A stretch of DNA of 64,000 nucleotides from positions 62,001 to 126,000 of the forward strand of contig JAMXHR010000001.1 in the NCBI GenBank assembly GCA_023955635.1, given 5' to 3'. This document shows positions 28,771 to 38,449 of the stretch, piece after piece. The notes under the pieces were generated by a model. The model saw only the letters and a list, made by a program, of their open reading frames with translations, had not been told where the DNA came from and did no database searches. Origin of the DNA: Methanosarcina sp. ERenArc_MAG2 (GTDB taxonomy: Archaea; Halobacteriota; Methanosarcinia; Methanosarcinales; Methanosarcinaceae). The stretch's first letter is position 1; every line of letters begins with the position of its first letter. The position numbers and the translations under genes were made by a program.

Positions 28771-29762
28771 ATGCGGAAAATTAAAGTAAAAAAGGCCTCG
28801 CCGAAGCAAAAAAAGGTTTACAGATATATACAGAGTGGGACGAGCTACCCTTTATATCTTCGCCGACTCCTCATTTTGCCCAGTTCTTCTCTCTTGGGTA
28901 CTTTCTTTCTCCTGATTGCTCTGTATCTCTTCCAGGACTTTTCTATCTTGATCTGAACATTTACCGGGAGCCCATGATAAAAGCTCTTATCAAAGAACAA
29001 AGTGAGGATCTGTACCGGCTAATAAAAATGGTCCAGTTTGACGGAAAATATTATAGGGTAAAATGTGTGCGTTCAGGAGAATGGGAACACTGCTGGGATC
29101 TGGCGGTCCGAGTGCAATTTATTGGAATGATACAGGGGTTAGCCTTCGAGCCGAAGAAGATTGTTTTCAGAAAAGACAAGAAAATAACCTACAAATTCCT
29201 TGTCCTGGTAAATCCATATGAGTTGTGGGAAAGGGAACTGGTCGAAAGGTTATGGAATCTTCAGGAGAGAATTGAGTTCCTGATAGCAAAAATCCTCTTT
29301 CACGAGTGCATCCATATCCTTATCTTCCTCGGAAAAACTCTACCCTCAGGTTTTGAGCAGACGGATATTTTTCTTGAATTTAGAGAGATGCTTAAGTTTG
29401 CAAACTCGGAAAAACTGTGCCCTGAAAGTTGTGGCGTCCAGTCTCATCTTCTGAATCTGGCTGACCTTGCCCCAAACTTTCCCGAAAGTTCCGAAAAAAA
29501 TCTGGACAAAGTTTCTGAACTTTATGAATTTCTGATCCACGAAAAATACAGCATCAGAAAAACCGATCTGGCTTTCGGCCTTTCCTGGAGTAACAGAAAA
29601 ATTTCCCGGAACTATGCGAAAATCGCAGCTTTGAAAATGGGTTCCTGTCCGGAATCCAATAAAAAATTATGGGAGAAAGAAGTTAACAGATTGCATAAGG
29701 ATTTGGAAGAAGTATATTACAGGATTGATGATAGCCAGGCATCCGAGAGTAAGATAAATTGA
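28771..29762 (+). CDS. uncharacterised HExxH (zincin-like) protein, frameshifted
   Basis: A protein of about 330 residues, family not recognised. The long frame 28974-29762 extends upstream in the same frame as convincing sequence (LAEAKKGLQIYTEWDELPF...FYLDLNIYREPMIKAL) to a stop at 28782. One more A in the A6 run 28788-28793 joins it to the ATG at 28771 (MRKIKVKKGLAEAKKG). The centre carries LFHECIHILIFLG, an HExxH zinc-peptidase motif in a hydrophobic helix, about residue 178 of the joined protein. The C-terminal third is helical and charged. There is no signal peptide. A metallopeptidase fold similar to ImmA/IrrE-like zincins is possible but not shown. A CheY-like gene follows after 139 bases. 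Confidence 0.65.
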
Positions 29763-29837
29763 AAAATTTCCTTGAAAACTTGAATATCAGAAACTCGATT
29801 GATTATATTAAATACCAGATCTGAAGAAGCTAATTTT

Positions 29838-29855
29838 GAGTTTCAGGATAGGCTC
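29838..29855 (-). repeat. solo terminal-repeat relic (GAGCYTATCCTGAAAC type)
   Basis: GAGTTTCAGGATAGGCTC is the inverse of GAGCCTATCCTGAAACTC. It matches 2934-2951 at 16 of 18 positions and resembles the ends of the elements at 30843 and 38659. No partner end is nearby. Confidence 0.35.
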
Positions 29856-29901
29856 AATAGTAGAATTCTCTTAATAAAAATAAAAAGGAGGGAAATAGAT
29901 A

Positions 29902-30321
29902 GTGAGGGTTATGATCGTTGACGATGCCGAGTTTATGCGAATGGTAATCAAAGACATTCTTTTAATGCATGGACATGAAGTGGTAGCTGAGGTCGGTGAT
30001 GGGGAAGAAGCAATTCAAACGTATATGGAAGTAAAGCCTGATCTTGTGTTAATGGATATAATTATGCCTGATATGGACGGAACAGAAGCATTGCAAAAAC
30101 TTCTTGTTATGGATCCGGAGGCAAAAGTGGTAATGTGCTCTTCTCTTGGGCAGCAGGCCCTGATAACAGAATCAATGAAAATAGGAGCTATGGGTTTTAT
30201 AGTAAAGCCTTTTGAACCTGATGGGCTGATGGACTTAATAAGAAAAATTGCTGATCAAATTAATGTCACGTCAACGGCAAAACGTCGTATAAAACCGATT
30301 GCAACTATTCAGAATCGTTGA
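29902..30321 (+). CDS. CheY-like single-domain response regulator
   Basis: A 139-residue receiver domain with no output domain. The acidic pocket is Asp7/Asp8 in MIVDDAEFMR, the phospho-acceptor is Asp52 in LVLMDIIMPDMDG, the switch Ser is in VVMCSSLGQQ, and the invariant Lys is in FIVKPFEPDG. This is the CheY pattern, including the SSxGQ/E segment. A short basic tail (KRRIKPIATIQNR) follows. GTG start with AAGGAGGGAAATAGATA upstream. It would be phosphorylated by a CheA or other histidine kinase; no chemotaxis genes are near, so its partner is encoded elsewhere. Confidence 0.92.
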   Translation: MRVMIVDDAEFMRMVIKDILLMHGHEVVAEVGDGEEAIQTYMEVKPDLVLMDIIMPDMDGTEALQKLLVMDPEAKVVMCSSLGQQALITESMKIGAMGFIVKPFEPDGLMDLIRKIADQINVTSTAKRRIKPIATIQNR

Positions 30322-30842
30322 ATCTTTGGGGATTGACGCGATATTAGCTTAATTTAACTCAAATAGAACTTACGTGATTGCAATAACAAACCAGCGCCTA
30401 AAGCATCAAACTTATTTCAATATTTATGCCATATTGATCCTGCTCGATTCTCTAACAATATGTGTAAGTTTAGTTTGGATATTACATATTGTACGCTTCT
30501 GTCAAATTAGAGCTTTATTTAAGAGGATTTATACAGAGTCGAAAAATTAAAATTAGAAATGGTTTCAAAATTCCGACTATTCATTGTTTTGACAACAAGC
30601 AGATATTCCATTTAGTTTTATTGATTTTGAATCATCTACTCCGAAATATTAGTTCAGATGGATCAGAAGTAGTTTTGAAACAAGCTCATTATTAAAACCT
30701 TTATCCATTCCTGGCAGGTACTGATCCAATTTAAGAGAAAATCCAGAGATAGGACTTTAACCTGGAATTTTAAACATTTTTTGGCAGTCTTAATAATTTG
30801 CTGTAAAATAAAAGTAATATTTTTGGATATGGTTAATAATTT

Positions 30843-30984
30843 GAGCCTACTTAAAAGCTATCCGAAAAGTGATTATCTCCTATAACTTTTACAATATGAA
30901 ATATGCAAAACCGGAACGAATACTCTTATATTATAGACTTATTGTGACTTCCCAACATGCATTACTGACTTTTCGGATAGGCTC
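30843..30984. mobile_element. 142-bp non-autonomous element with GAGCCTA-TCCGAAAAGT inverted ends
   Basis: The right end read inward is GAGCCTATCCGAAAAGTCA. The left end is the same sequence split by an 11-base insertion after GAGCCTA, then TCCGAAAAGTGA. The interior has no coding frame. A MITE-like element is the simplest reading; flanking duplications are not clear. Confidence 0.55.
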
Positions 30985-31103
30985 TTAATTTAAATTGGCA
31001 TCCTAACTTAATAAAATGTATAACTTCGCAGAAAGTTTGGCATTCTGTCGATTTTCGGGGTTAAAAAGTTGGCTATTATTTTTAATCCAGTGCTCCATCT
31101 TTT

Positions 31104-31215
31104 GCACCCGGTCCCTGCCTACTTTGGTATCACAGGCAGGGAAAAAAGTAGTTCAGGTGCTTTAGTCGATTTAGGAGGTAATTTAAGTTTCGTGTCTGTT
31201 CGCCAGAGACACTCT
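31104..31215 (+). ncRNA. candidate structured RNA segment (nested hairpins)
   Basis: GCACC (31104-31108) pairs with GGTGC (31156-31160) and encloses a perfect 8-bp stem CCCTGCCT/AGGCAGGG (31113-31120, 31134-31141). A third hairpin GTGTCT/AGACAC follows near 31192-31212 with a 9-base loop. GC content is clearly higher than in the surrounding spacer. No known RNA family is recognised. It may also be a relic of a coding or mobile sequence. Confidence 0.35.
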
Positions 31216-31936
31216 ATCGCCACCTTATCTATACTACTAACCGGTATTTAAAATTATTTATATCTTTTTTGCTATTTGATGTTAAATTTTAGTAATATAT
31301 TCATACATTTATTAGTACATTAATTTCTTGGAGAATTTGCCATCTTATAGTGATAAAACATTGAAAGTGAGTAGGGGGATTTAAAAAGCTACATGCTATA
31401 TGAAAAGATAACAACGCAGGTAAATAAGAAAAGCTGAAATCCCTTGGATCTTAACTATATTCGACTTATTTTTCCCGTTCTACTTTTTAACAATGATCCT
31501 CTAGCTCTTCTTCTCGTTAAGTTTCGTAATAGATAAGGAATTACAGCCAAGATAGTTAATGTGAATATATATTCGACTTAGTGAAAGATATGAGGATACT
31601 TAATTCGACTAAAAAATAAAAATACAGATACCTAAGAAGGTTCCAATAAAAAAATTGTCAAAAAACGTAATACCAAAATATATATATGTAATACTGAGGT
31701 ATCTAAGAGTATATTGGTAATCTTTCAAGAATCTATACCGAAATGAATAGCGATAACAGTTCTAAACAGATGAATAAACTGTTTTTTATTTACATGGAAG
31801 TACTCCGTAAATTTTGATTTTATTCAGTGTTCATCCTTTATTTTATGATAAATGTTCTGAAAAAACATATTGACTGAAATGTTCACAGTAAAAACGGGAA
31901 AAATAAAAAATAAGGTGTAAAAAGAGGAAAACAAAA

Positions 31937-32610
31937 ATGCATATACCTGATTCTTTTATACCGTTAACCCAGGCAATAGTCTATTGGTTAATTGCCCTCC
32001 CATTTATAATAATGTCAATGAAATGGGCAAAAAATGAACTTGACGAAATGAAAGTACCTGTTCTTGCCGCCCTTGCCGCAGGAATCTTTGCAATCCAGGC
32101 CATGAATATTCCCATAGGGATGGGAACGAGTGGGCATATGGTAGGAGCAACCCTTGTTGCCATCGTCTTCGGAAGCCCCTGGGCCGGAGTCCTTGTGCTT
32201 ACTTTAGTCCTACTTGTGCAGGGTTTCGCCTTTGGTGACGGTGGAATCACAACCATGGGAGCAAATATACTGAATATGGGTATCATTTCCGGGTTTGTCG
32301 GATATTATACATATGTTGCCCTTCGCAAGAGTACAGGCACAAGCATTGCAGCCTTCGGAGGCGCATGGCTCGGACTCTTTATCTCGGCAATAGTCTGCGC
32401 GATTCAGATTTGGATTGCAGGGACTTTCCCCTGGTCCCAGGCCTCATCGCCATGGGCACCTATCACCTGATAATTGGTTTTATTGGAGAAGGGCTGATTA
32501 CTGCAATTGTAATCACAGCGATTGCAAAATCCCGCCCTGACCTTCTTGAGGATAGTTTTACTGCCAGACCAGATAGACATAAAAAGGAGATAAAGGAGAC
32601 CCACGCATGA
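31937..32610 (+). CDS. cbiM: CbiM-type ECF transporter substrate-binding membrane protein, frameshifted
   Basis: The S component of a cobalt (or nickel) ECF transporter, an integral membrane protein. The N-terminus MHIPDSFIP is the metal-binding loop of the family (Met-His-Ile). Hydrophobic helices, [18 protein letters not shown] and [17 protein letters not shown] follow. The frame breaks near 32425-32431: one more C (or T) in TTTCCCC gives [25 protein letters not shown], the expected continuation, and the protein ends at 32610 with a length of about 224 residues, normal for CbiM. The stop overlaps the next gene by 4 bases. Whether the ion is cobalt or nickel is not decided by sequence. Confidence 0.9.
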
Positions 32611-32912
32611 GCGGAAAATCGAATATGAAATTCTTTTACGCCGGAATTGTGATTGCGCTTTTGCTCGCCGTTCTAGCTCCATTCCTTGCATCTCCAGATC
32701 CCGACGGGCTTGAAAGTGCTGCTGGAGGGATAGTTGAAGAGTCGAAAATGTCCCAAATTGAAGAAGCTCAACCAGTAGTTGGGTCCCCAATGCCTGACTA
32801 TTCAATTGAAGGCCTGGGGAAGAGCGGAGAAGTTCTGGCAATTGCAGTGGGAACACTTGCAGTAATGGGAATCAGTTTTGGGCTGGGTAAAGTTTTCAAT
32901 AAAAAAGCCTGA
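32607..32912 (+). CDS. cbiN: CbiN/PDGLE-domain small subunit of the metal ECF transporter
   Basis: A 101-residue membrane protein with two helices ([20 protein letters not shown] and [18 protein letters not shown]) bracketing an extracytoplasmic loop that begins [12 protein letters not shown], the PDGLE motif of CbiN/NikN. Such subunits load the metal into CbiM. Its ATG overlaps the cbiM stop (ATGA). No CbiQ (T component) or CbiO (ATPase) follows; the next gene is on the other strand. The energy module must be encoded elsewhere or shared, or this copy works as CbiMN alone. Confidence 0.88.
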   Translation: MSGKSNMKFFYAGIVIALLLAVLAPFLASPDPDGLESAAGGIVEESKMSQIEEAQPVVGSPMPDYSIEGLGKSGEVLAIAVGTLAVMGISFGLGKVFNKKA

Positions 32913-32955
32913 GGTTCGGGCTTTAAAGGTTCCATTACTCTCAGAAAAATAGAGG

Positions 32956-33659
32956 TTAAGGATTCATAAATATTATACTTGAAGGGCAGAGCTGATTCAC
33001 AACGCAGGATGAACATTTTGGTTTTCTCGCCTGGCAGACTTTTCTTCCATGATAAATCAGGGTCATGGAGATCGAATCAAGGTCTTGCTTTCGGGCAAGC
33101 GAGATTAGGTCCTGCTCAATTTTATCAGGATCGGAGTTTTTCGTAAACCCCAGCCTTCTTGAAACCCTTTTTACATGCGTGTCCACAGCGATACCTTCAA
33201 TTATTCCAAATGCTCTGGCAAGCACGATATTAGCGGTTTTTCTTCCGACGCCTGGCAAACTAACCAGTTCTTCCATAGTGTCCGGGACTTTCCCATTGTA
33301 GTTCTCAACAATCAGTTGCGCAACAGCTTTGATATTCTTTGCTTTGTTTTTGTAAAAACCTGTTGAATAGACATCAATCTCAAGTTCTCTCAGGTCTGCA
33401 TTTGCATAGTCTTCTGCAGTCCTGTATTTGTGGAACAATTTTTCGGTTACTCTATTAATCTGGACATCGGTTGACTGGGCTGAAAGAACGGTTGCCACAA
33501 GAAGTTCAAGGGGATTACTGTAGTTAAGAGAAGGTTTTGCATTCGGGTACTCTTTTTTAGAAGAGCCCAGATCCGGTCAAAATTGTGCCTATTGTTAGGA
33601 ATATCAGATTCATAAATAAAATCTTGAGTAGCCGATTTTTTTGGCTTTTTCTCAGACAT
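32956..33659 (-). CDS. nth: endonuclease III, frameshifted
   Basis: A DNA glycosylase/AP lyase for oxidised pyrimidines. The helix-hairpin-helix LPGVGRKTANIVLA includes the catalytic Lys, VDTHV the catalytic Asp, and the C-terminal cluster loop C-x6-C-x2-C-x5-C (CQARKPKCSSCVVNQLC) the [4Fe-4S] site. The start MSEKKPKKSATQDF is in another frame. One more A in the A6 run (33553-33558 read on the minus strand) joins them as LLKKEYPNAKPSLNYSNPLELLVATVLSAQ, giving about 234 residues, a normal length. Monocistronic and convergent with cbiMN. Confidence 0.92.
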
Positions 33660-33789
33660 TAGTAACTCCAAATTTTCGGGTTTGTTTCCGGTTTCAGCGG
33701 AAGCGTACTTTCTTTGCTGAGCCGGTATTTACATTTAGTTAAGGTACAGAGTATATTTGAGTGCCTGCTTCCGGGTCTTGTAAGAGGTT

Positions 33790-34680
33790 TTACAGCATAT
33801 AAGGAATATCCGAACATATAGTAGGATAGGTAAAGATTACTTTTCTTATGTCCGATACACTGATGTTGAGCCTCATTGCCATGGCGAAAATATTTATAGC
33901 TTCTTCCGCGTTCGGACCCAGAATATGAGCTCCCATTATTCGGTCATTTACCTCATCAATAATTACCTTTGAAGCTGCAAATTCGATACCGATTCTCTGA
34001 GTTGTCTTCCATTTGCTCCTTTCCCGGAAAATCACCTTATATTTATCGCTGTCTTTTGCTGCGTTGATTCCCACAGAAGCCAGAACAGGAATGGTAAAGA
34101 CAGCACTCGGGATACCTGTATAATCAGCTTCTACGTCATCTCCATCCAGAATATTAGCTGCAGCAATCTGGCCCTGAAGTGTTGCTACCGGAGTTAGCTT
34201 CATGCCTTCGGCGACACAGTCTCCTCCAGCGTAAATATTTGGATTTGAAGTTCGCATGTGTTTATCAACTATAATACCTTTCTTCTCATAATTAACGTCT
34301 GCATTCTCAAGTTTCAGGTCTTTGATATCAGGGACTCTACCCGCCCCGTTCACAACCATGTCCGCATGAAAAGTTCGGATTTCGGATTGAGCCCCTTTTT
34401 TGAATTCGGTCCTAACCCGAAAACCGTCATTTTCTTTTATGACAGCTACCACTGGATTATTTGTAAGGATTTTAATGCCTGCCGCTTCTGAAGCTTTTAC
34501 AAGCAGATCTACCATATCGGGATCGAAAGATCCGAGAGGTTTTTCGCTCCTATGCAGAATTAAGACCTCTGATCCTGCTCTTCTTGCAATGTGCGCAAAC
34601 TCGAAAGAAATGTAGCCGCCCCCGATGAAAATTATCTTTTTAGGGAGCTTTTTAGTTTCCATTAAGGAACAAAACATATA
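33790..34680 (-). pseudogene. pyridine nucleotide-disulfide oxidoreductase, C-terminal part (gene split by IS)
   Basis: The C-terminal two thirds of a flavoprotein disulfide reductase: NAD(P)-binding IIFIGGGYISFEFAHIARR, the second FAD-binding motif NIYAGGDCVAEG, and a dimerisation domain (AVFTIPVLASVG...YPTICSDIPYML) which lacks the usual His-x-x-x-x-x-Glu catalytic ending (here YPTICSD). The N-terminal part lies at 35970-36479 on the same strand, and an ISAzo13-type element separates them. The join was probably near TTDE...METKKLPKK. As it stands no full enzyme can be made. Confidence 0.88.
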
Positions 34681-35975
34681 TAATTTCAATTATTTCTCTT
34701 ACCATCTATAATGTTTGTTAGAAGCCATTACAAATGATTAAAAGGAATCTAATTTGACGCTACGCATAAAATATCCTGAAGAAATTGAAACTCGAATGAA
34801 AGCATTTTATGATAGTTTGAACGAGAAAGATCGGAGAAGATACGCAGCTATCGAAGCAATTAAATTAGGTCACGGAGGACAAATCTATATTAGTAGTGTC
34901 CTGGGCTGCCACTTTCAGACTGTCATGGCTGGAATTAATGAAATCACCAATGGTACAGAAACCCCAGAGGACAGAATTCGAAAGCCTGGTGGGGGTAAAA
35001 AGAAAATCATCGACACGGTGGAAAATATCGATGAAATATTTTTTGATATTCTAAAAAACCATACGGCTGGAAGCCCTATGGATGAAGAACTAAAATGGAC
35101 AAACCTGAACCTTAAAGAAATTTCAAAGGTTTTTAAATCAAAGGGTATGAATATAACTCCCTATGTAGTAAAGCAGCTCTTAAAGAAACATGGTTTTGTA
35201 AAAAGGAAAATGCAAAAAGCTGTCACAATGAAAGACTCTAAAGATAGAAATGAGCAATTTGAGAGAATTCACGAGTTAAAGGAAGAGTACTCAAAAAGCG
35301 CTAATCCTATTATCAGTATAGATGTAAAAAAGAAGTCATAGGTAATTTCTACCGTGATGGTAAAGTTTATTGTACCCACACAGTAAAGGTATATGACCAC
35401 GACTTCAATACATTTTCAGATGGGGTTGTAATTCCACATGGCATATACGATCTAAAAAGTAACGAAGGATACATCACTTTAGGAACCAGTAAGGACACAA
35501 GCGAGTTTTGTTGTGACTGCATTAAAGACTGGTGGGAAAAATACGGTAAAAACAAATATCCAAAAGCAAATAGCATTTTAACCTTAGCTGATGGTGGTGG
35601 AAGCAACTCAAGCAGGCATTATATTTTCAAGGAAGATATGCAAAAGATGGTAAATGAAATTGGAATTGAAATCAGAATGGCTCATTATCCACCATATACG
35701 TCGAAATACAATCCAATAGAACACAGGTTATTCTGTCATGTTACGAATGCATGCAAAGGTACTGTTTTCAGCAATATTGAGATGGTCAAAAGCCTTGTTG
35801 AGAAGACTTACACATCTACAGGACTCAAAGTGTTTTCGACTATAAAGGATAAAGTTTATGCCACGGGAAAAAAAGCAACTGAAAACTTCAAGGAAAAAAT
35901 GAAAATTGTATTTGATGATTATTTAGGAAAATGGAATTACAGAGCAATTCCACAAGTGAAAAATTGAAGTTATAT
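34674..35975 (+). mobile_element. ISAzo13-type insertion sequence disrupting an oxidoreductase gene
   Basis: Imperfect terminal inverted repeats bound about 1.3 kb: the left end reads ATATATAATTTCAATTATTTC, and the right end read inward ATATAACTTCAATTTTTCAC. One transposase gene fills the interior. Direct repeats at the target are not evident. The insertion splits a flavoprotein disulfide reductase gene read on the opposite strand. Confidence 0.82.
34754..35967 (+). CDS. ISAzo13-family transposase, frameshifted
   Basis: A DDE transposase of about 404 residues. The N-terminal helix-turn-helix part (RRRYAAIEAIKLGHGGQIYIS...RIRKPGGGKKK) leads to ISIDVKKKEVIGNF with the first catalytic Asp, LADGGGSNSSRHYIFKED with the second, and HYPPYTSKYNPIEHRLF with the terminal Glu; these are ISAzo13 hallmarks. 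The frame is broken at the A6 run about 35325-35330: one more A turns the stop into KKKEVIGNFYRDGK. Apart from that the gene is whole, so the element could be active or recently active. Confidence 0.88.
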
Positions 35976-36479
35976 TTGCAGCATTCCTAAATCCTCATCC
36001 GTTGTAAGGTATTCCTCACCGGGTATGCCCAGTTTCCTGGGCTTTGATCCCGTCGCAATGAAGATACATTCCCCTTTGAGTTTATCCTCTCCGACAATTA
36101 CGGTTTTCTCATCAGCAAATTGGGCTATTCCGTGATACATATCAATTCCCAAATCCGCGAGCATCTTTTCAGTTTCATGAGGATAGCCCTCAGTAAACGT
36201 TCTTTTGAATTTGATAAGTGAGGCCCAGTCGATCTCTAGAGAGTTATGAGACCCTGCGCCTTTTCCTATCAACCGGTTATTCAGGTCCGTGGCTTCAGAT
36301 GCACTTGCAAGCACTTTTTTTGGGTCACATCCTCTAAGAGGGCAGGTACCTCCATACTTCCTTGAATCAGTAATAGCGAATTTCAATCCCGTTGACCGTG
36401 CCCTACTTGCAAGAGTCCTGCCTGCAGTACCTGTCCCGATAATGATAATATCATACTTTTTTTCCATTAAATTCCCCAC
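35976..36479 (-). pseudogene. pyridine nucleotide-disulfide oxidoreductase, N-terminal part (gene split by IS)
   Basis: The FAD-binding half of a disulfide reductase: IIIIGTGTAGRTLASRARS (FAD dinucleotide motif) and the redox-active disulfide GGTCPLRGCDPKKVLASA (Cys-x4-Cys), then IFIATGSKPRKLGIPGEEYLTTDED. The CPLRGCDPKK form is not that of classical lipoamide dehydrogenase (CVNVGCIPSK); it marks a group of glutathione-reductase-like or mercuric-reductase-like proteins of uncertain substrate. The frame runs into ISAzo13-type sequence after DLGM. The start could be the ATG at 36467. Confidence 0.88.
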
Positions 36480-36833
36480 AACCTTTGAAATATTATTTTA
36501 TCGAACAAAGAAATTAAAAAAGTAATCCTGGGAAAAGCCGTTTCTCTATGCATTTCCTATTTATTCTATTTCCAAAGAATAAGTATTTCACCTGAACACT
36601 TTTCCTGAAAGAAGTTAATAGTAGTATAGTTTCAGAAAGTTATGCATACAAAGTACCAAAAACTTAAAGAACTACATATCCAGAAGATTTCTGAGAGCAT
36701 ACTGAAGGGAATACTGGAATTTCAGAATTGAAGCTAGTTTTTCCCGAAAAGAGAAGCTTCTTTTTAATATAATAACGTGTAAACCATAAGTTTTATAGCT
36801 AATAATTTTTAAACCAAATATATTGGTGATTTT
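36480..36833. other. AT-rich spacer between divergent oxidoreductase fragment and purH
   Basis: About 350 bases with no gene or repeat recognised. AT-rich stretches near 36765-36775 (TTTAATATAATAA) could serve as the purH TATA box. Confidence 0.45.
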
Positions 36834-38449
36834 TTGGTAAAAAGGGCACTGCTCAGCGTCTCAGATAAGACAGGAATTGCAGAATTCGCACGCGGGCTTG
36901 AATCACTTGGCGTGAAGATTATCTCAACAGGCGGGACAGCGAAAATTCTTCGCGACGCCGGCATAGAAGTTACCGATGTCTCGGAAGTTACGGGCTGTCC
37001 GGAGATGATGGGAGGACGGGTTAAGACTCTCCATCCGAGAATTCATGGAGGGCTCTTATGCCTTCGGGAAAGCGAGGAACAGATGGAGGAAGCTGCAAAA
37101 GAAGAGATCTCTCTCATTGATATGGTGGCTGTAAATCTCTATCCGTTTGAGGTAACAGTTTCAAGAAAAGACGTAGAATTTGAGGAAGCCATTGAAAATA
37201 TAGATATAGGGGGCCCAACTCTCCTTCGCTCGGCAGCCAAGAACTACCGTTCGGTAACAGTACTCTCCGACCCATCGGATTACGGGCACGTCCTGAAGGA
37301 ACTGCGCTCAAGCGGAATAATTTCGGATTCAACTCGGGCTACCCTGGCAGTCAAGGCTTTCAGGCATACCGCTGATTATGATGCAGCCATCGATACTTAC
37401 CTTAGTAAGACTCTGCTCGGAGAAGAAGTACTTCGCCTGAAGTTTACTGACGGTGTGAAACTCCGCTATGGAGAAAACTGGCATCAGAAAGCCTATTTCT
37501 ATAAAGACCCCAAAATAGAAGGCCCTAGCCTGGCAAAAGCCGCCCAGCTGCATGGGAAGGAACTTTCATATAATAACTATGTGGATGCTGACAATGCCCT
37601 TCAGACGGTAAAAGAACTCGGAAATGCTTTCCCTGCAGTAGCAATCGTAAAACATAACAACCCATGTGGACTTGCTACCGGAAGCACACTCTTGCAGGCT
37701 CTTCAGGCTGCCTGGGACGGAGATCCGATTTCAGCTTATGGAAGCATAATCTGCACGAATGAAATCTTTGACCTTGAGGCTGCTACTTTTCTGAATGGAA
37801 AATTTGTGGAAATTATCCTTGCTCCTGACTTCAAGCCTGATGCCCTTGAATATCTGAAAAATAAAAGTGAGAACTTACGACTCCTGAAACTGCCTGAACT
37901 CAGGGAAATTTTCGGAACAGAATATACATATAAGTATATAATCGGAGGCATGCTCAAGCAAAGCCGCGACATCGGAATATACGAAAAATGGGAGCCGGTC
38001 ACAGATGCCCCCTATCCTGAAGACAAGCGCTCTATCTCGGAATTTTGCCTGAAAGCCTGTAAAGCAACCAAATCTAATGCAGTGATCCTAGCTCATGAGT
38101 ACGAGCCAGGCTTTTTCATGGTACTGGCTATGGGTGCAGGGCAGCCTAATAGGGTTGACTCTATCCGCAAACTGGCAGCCACAAAGGCTATTGAAAATCT
38201 GAGGACAATTTACAAAAGAGAACATTTCGACATTTCCTTTGAAGATTACTGCCAAAAAGTTATGTCAGAATGCGTAATGGCATCGGATGCTTTCTTTCCC
38301 TTCGATGACAGCATAATTTATGCCGCAGAAAATAATATCCGCTATATAGTCTCCCTGGCGGATCAATTCGGGACGGCGAGGTTATTGCCACTGCAAACCG
38401 GCTCGGAGTTGCCATGATCTTTACAGGCATGCGCCACTTCCTCCATTGA
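36834..38449 (+). CDS. purH: bifunctional AICAR transformylase/IMP cyclohydrolase, frameshifted at the 3' end
   Basis: Catalyses the last two steps of IMP synthesis. The MGS-like cyclohydrolase domain (residues 1 to about 150: [41 protein letters not shown]) precedes the AICAR transformylase domain ([31 protein letters not shown]-type AGQPNRVDS). The frame as given ends in unrelated sequence at 38417. One more C in the C3 run 38353-38355 restores [20 protein letters not shown]...FTGMRHFLH and a stop at 38449, the normal C-terminus. TTG start with GGTGAT upstream. In many archaea these activities are carried by PurO/PurP instead; Methanosarcina keeps a bacterial-type PurH. Confidence 0.93.

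Larger units (their letters stand above)
30322..31936. other. 1.6-kb AT-rich non-coding region with a mini-element and a structured segment
   Basis: No convincing protein gene is seen. It contains the 142-bp inverted-repeat element at 30843-30984 and the hairpin cluster at 31104-31215. The end holds the promoter region of cbiM: GTAATACC...GGTAT near 31667-31705 is an imperfect palindrome in an ATATATAT context, a possible regulator site. Confidence 0.5.

Noticed and set aside
30489..30695. 68-codon frame in the long spacer
   Set aside because: No ribosome site, no family pattern and AT-driven composition.
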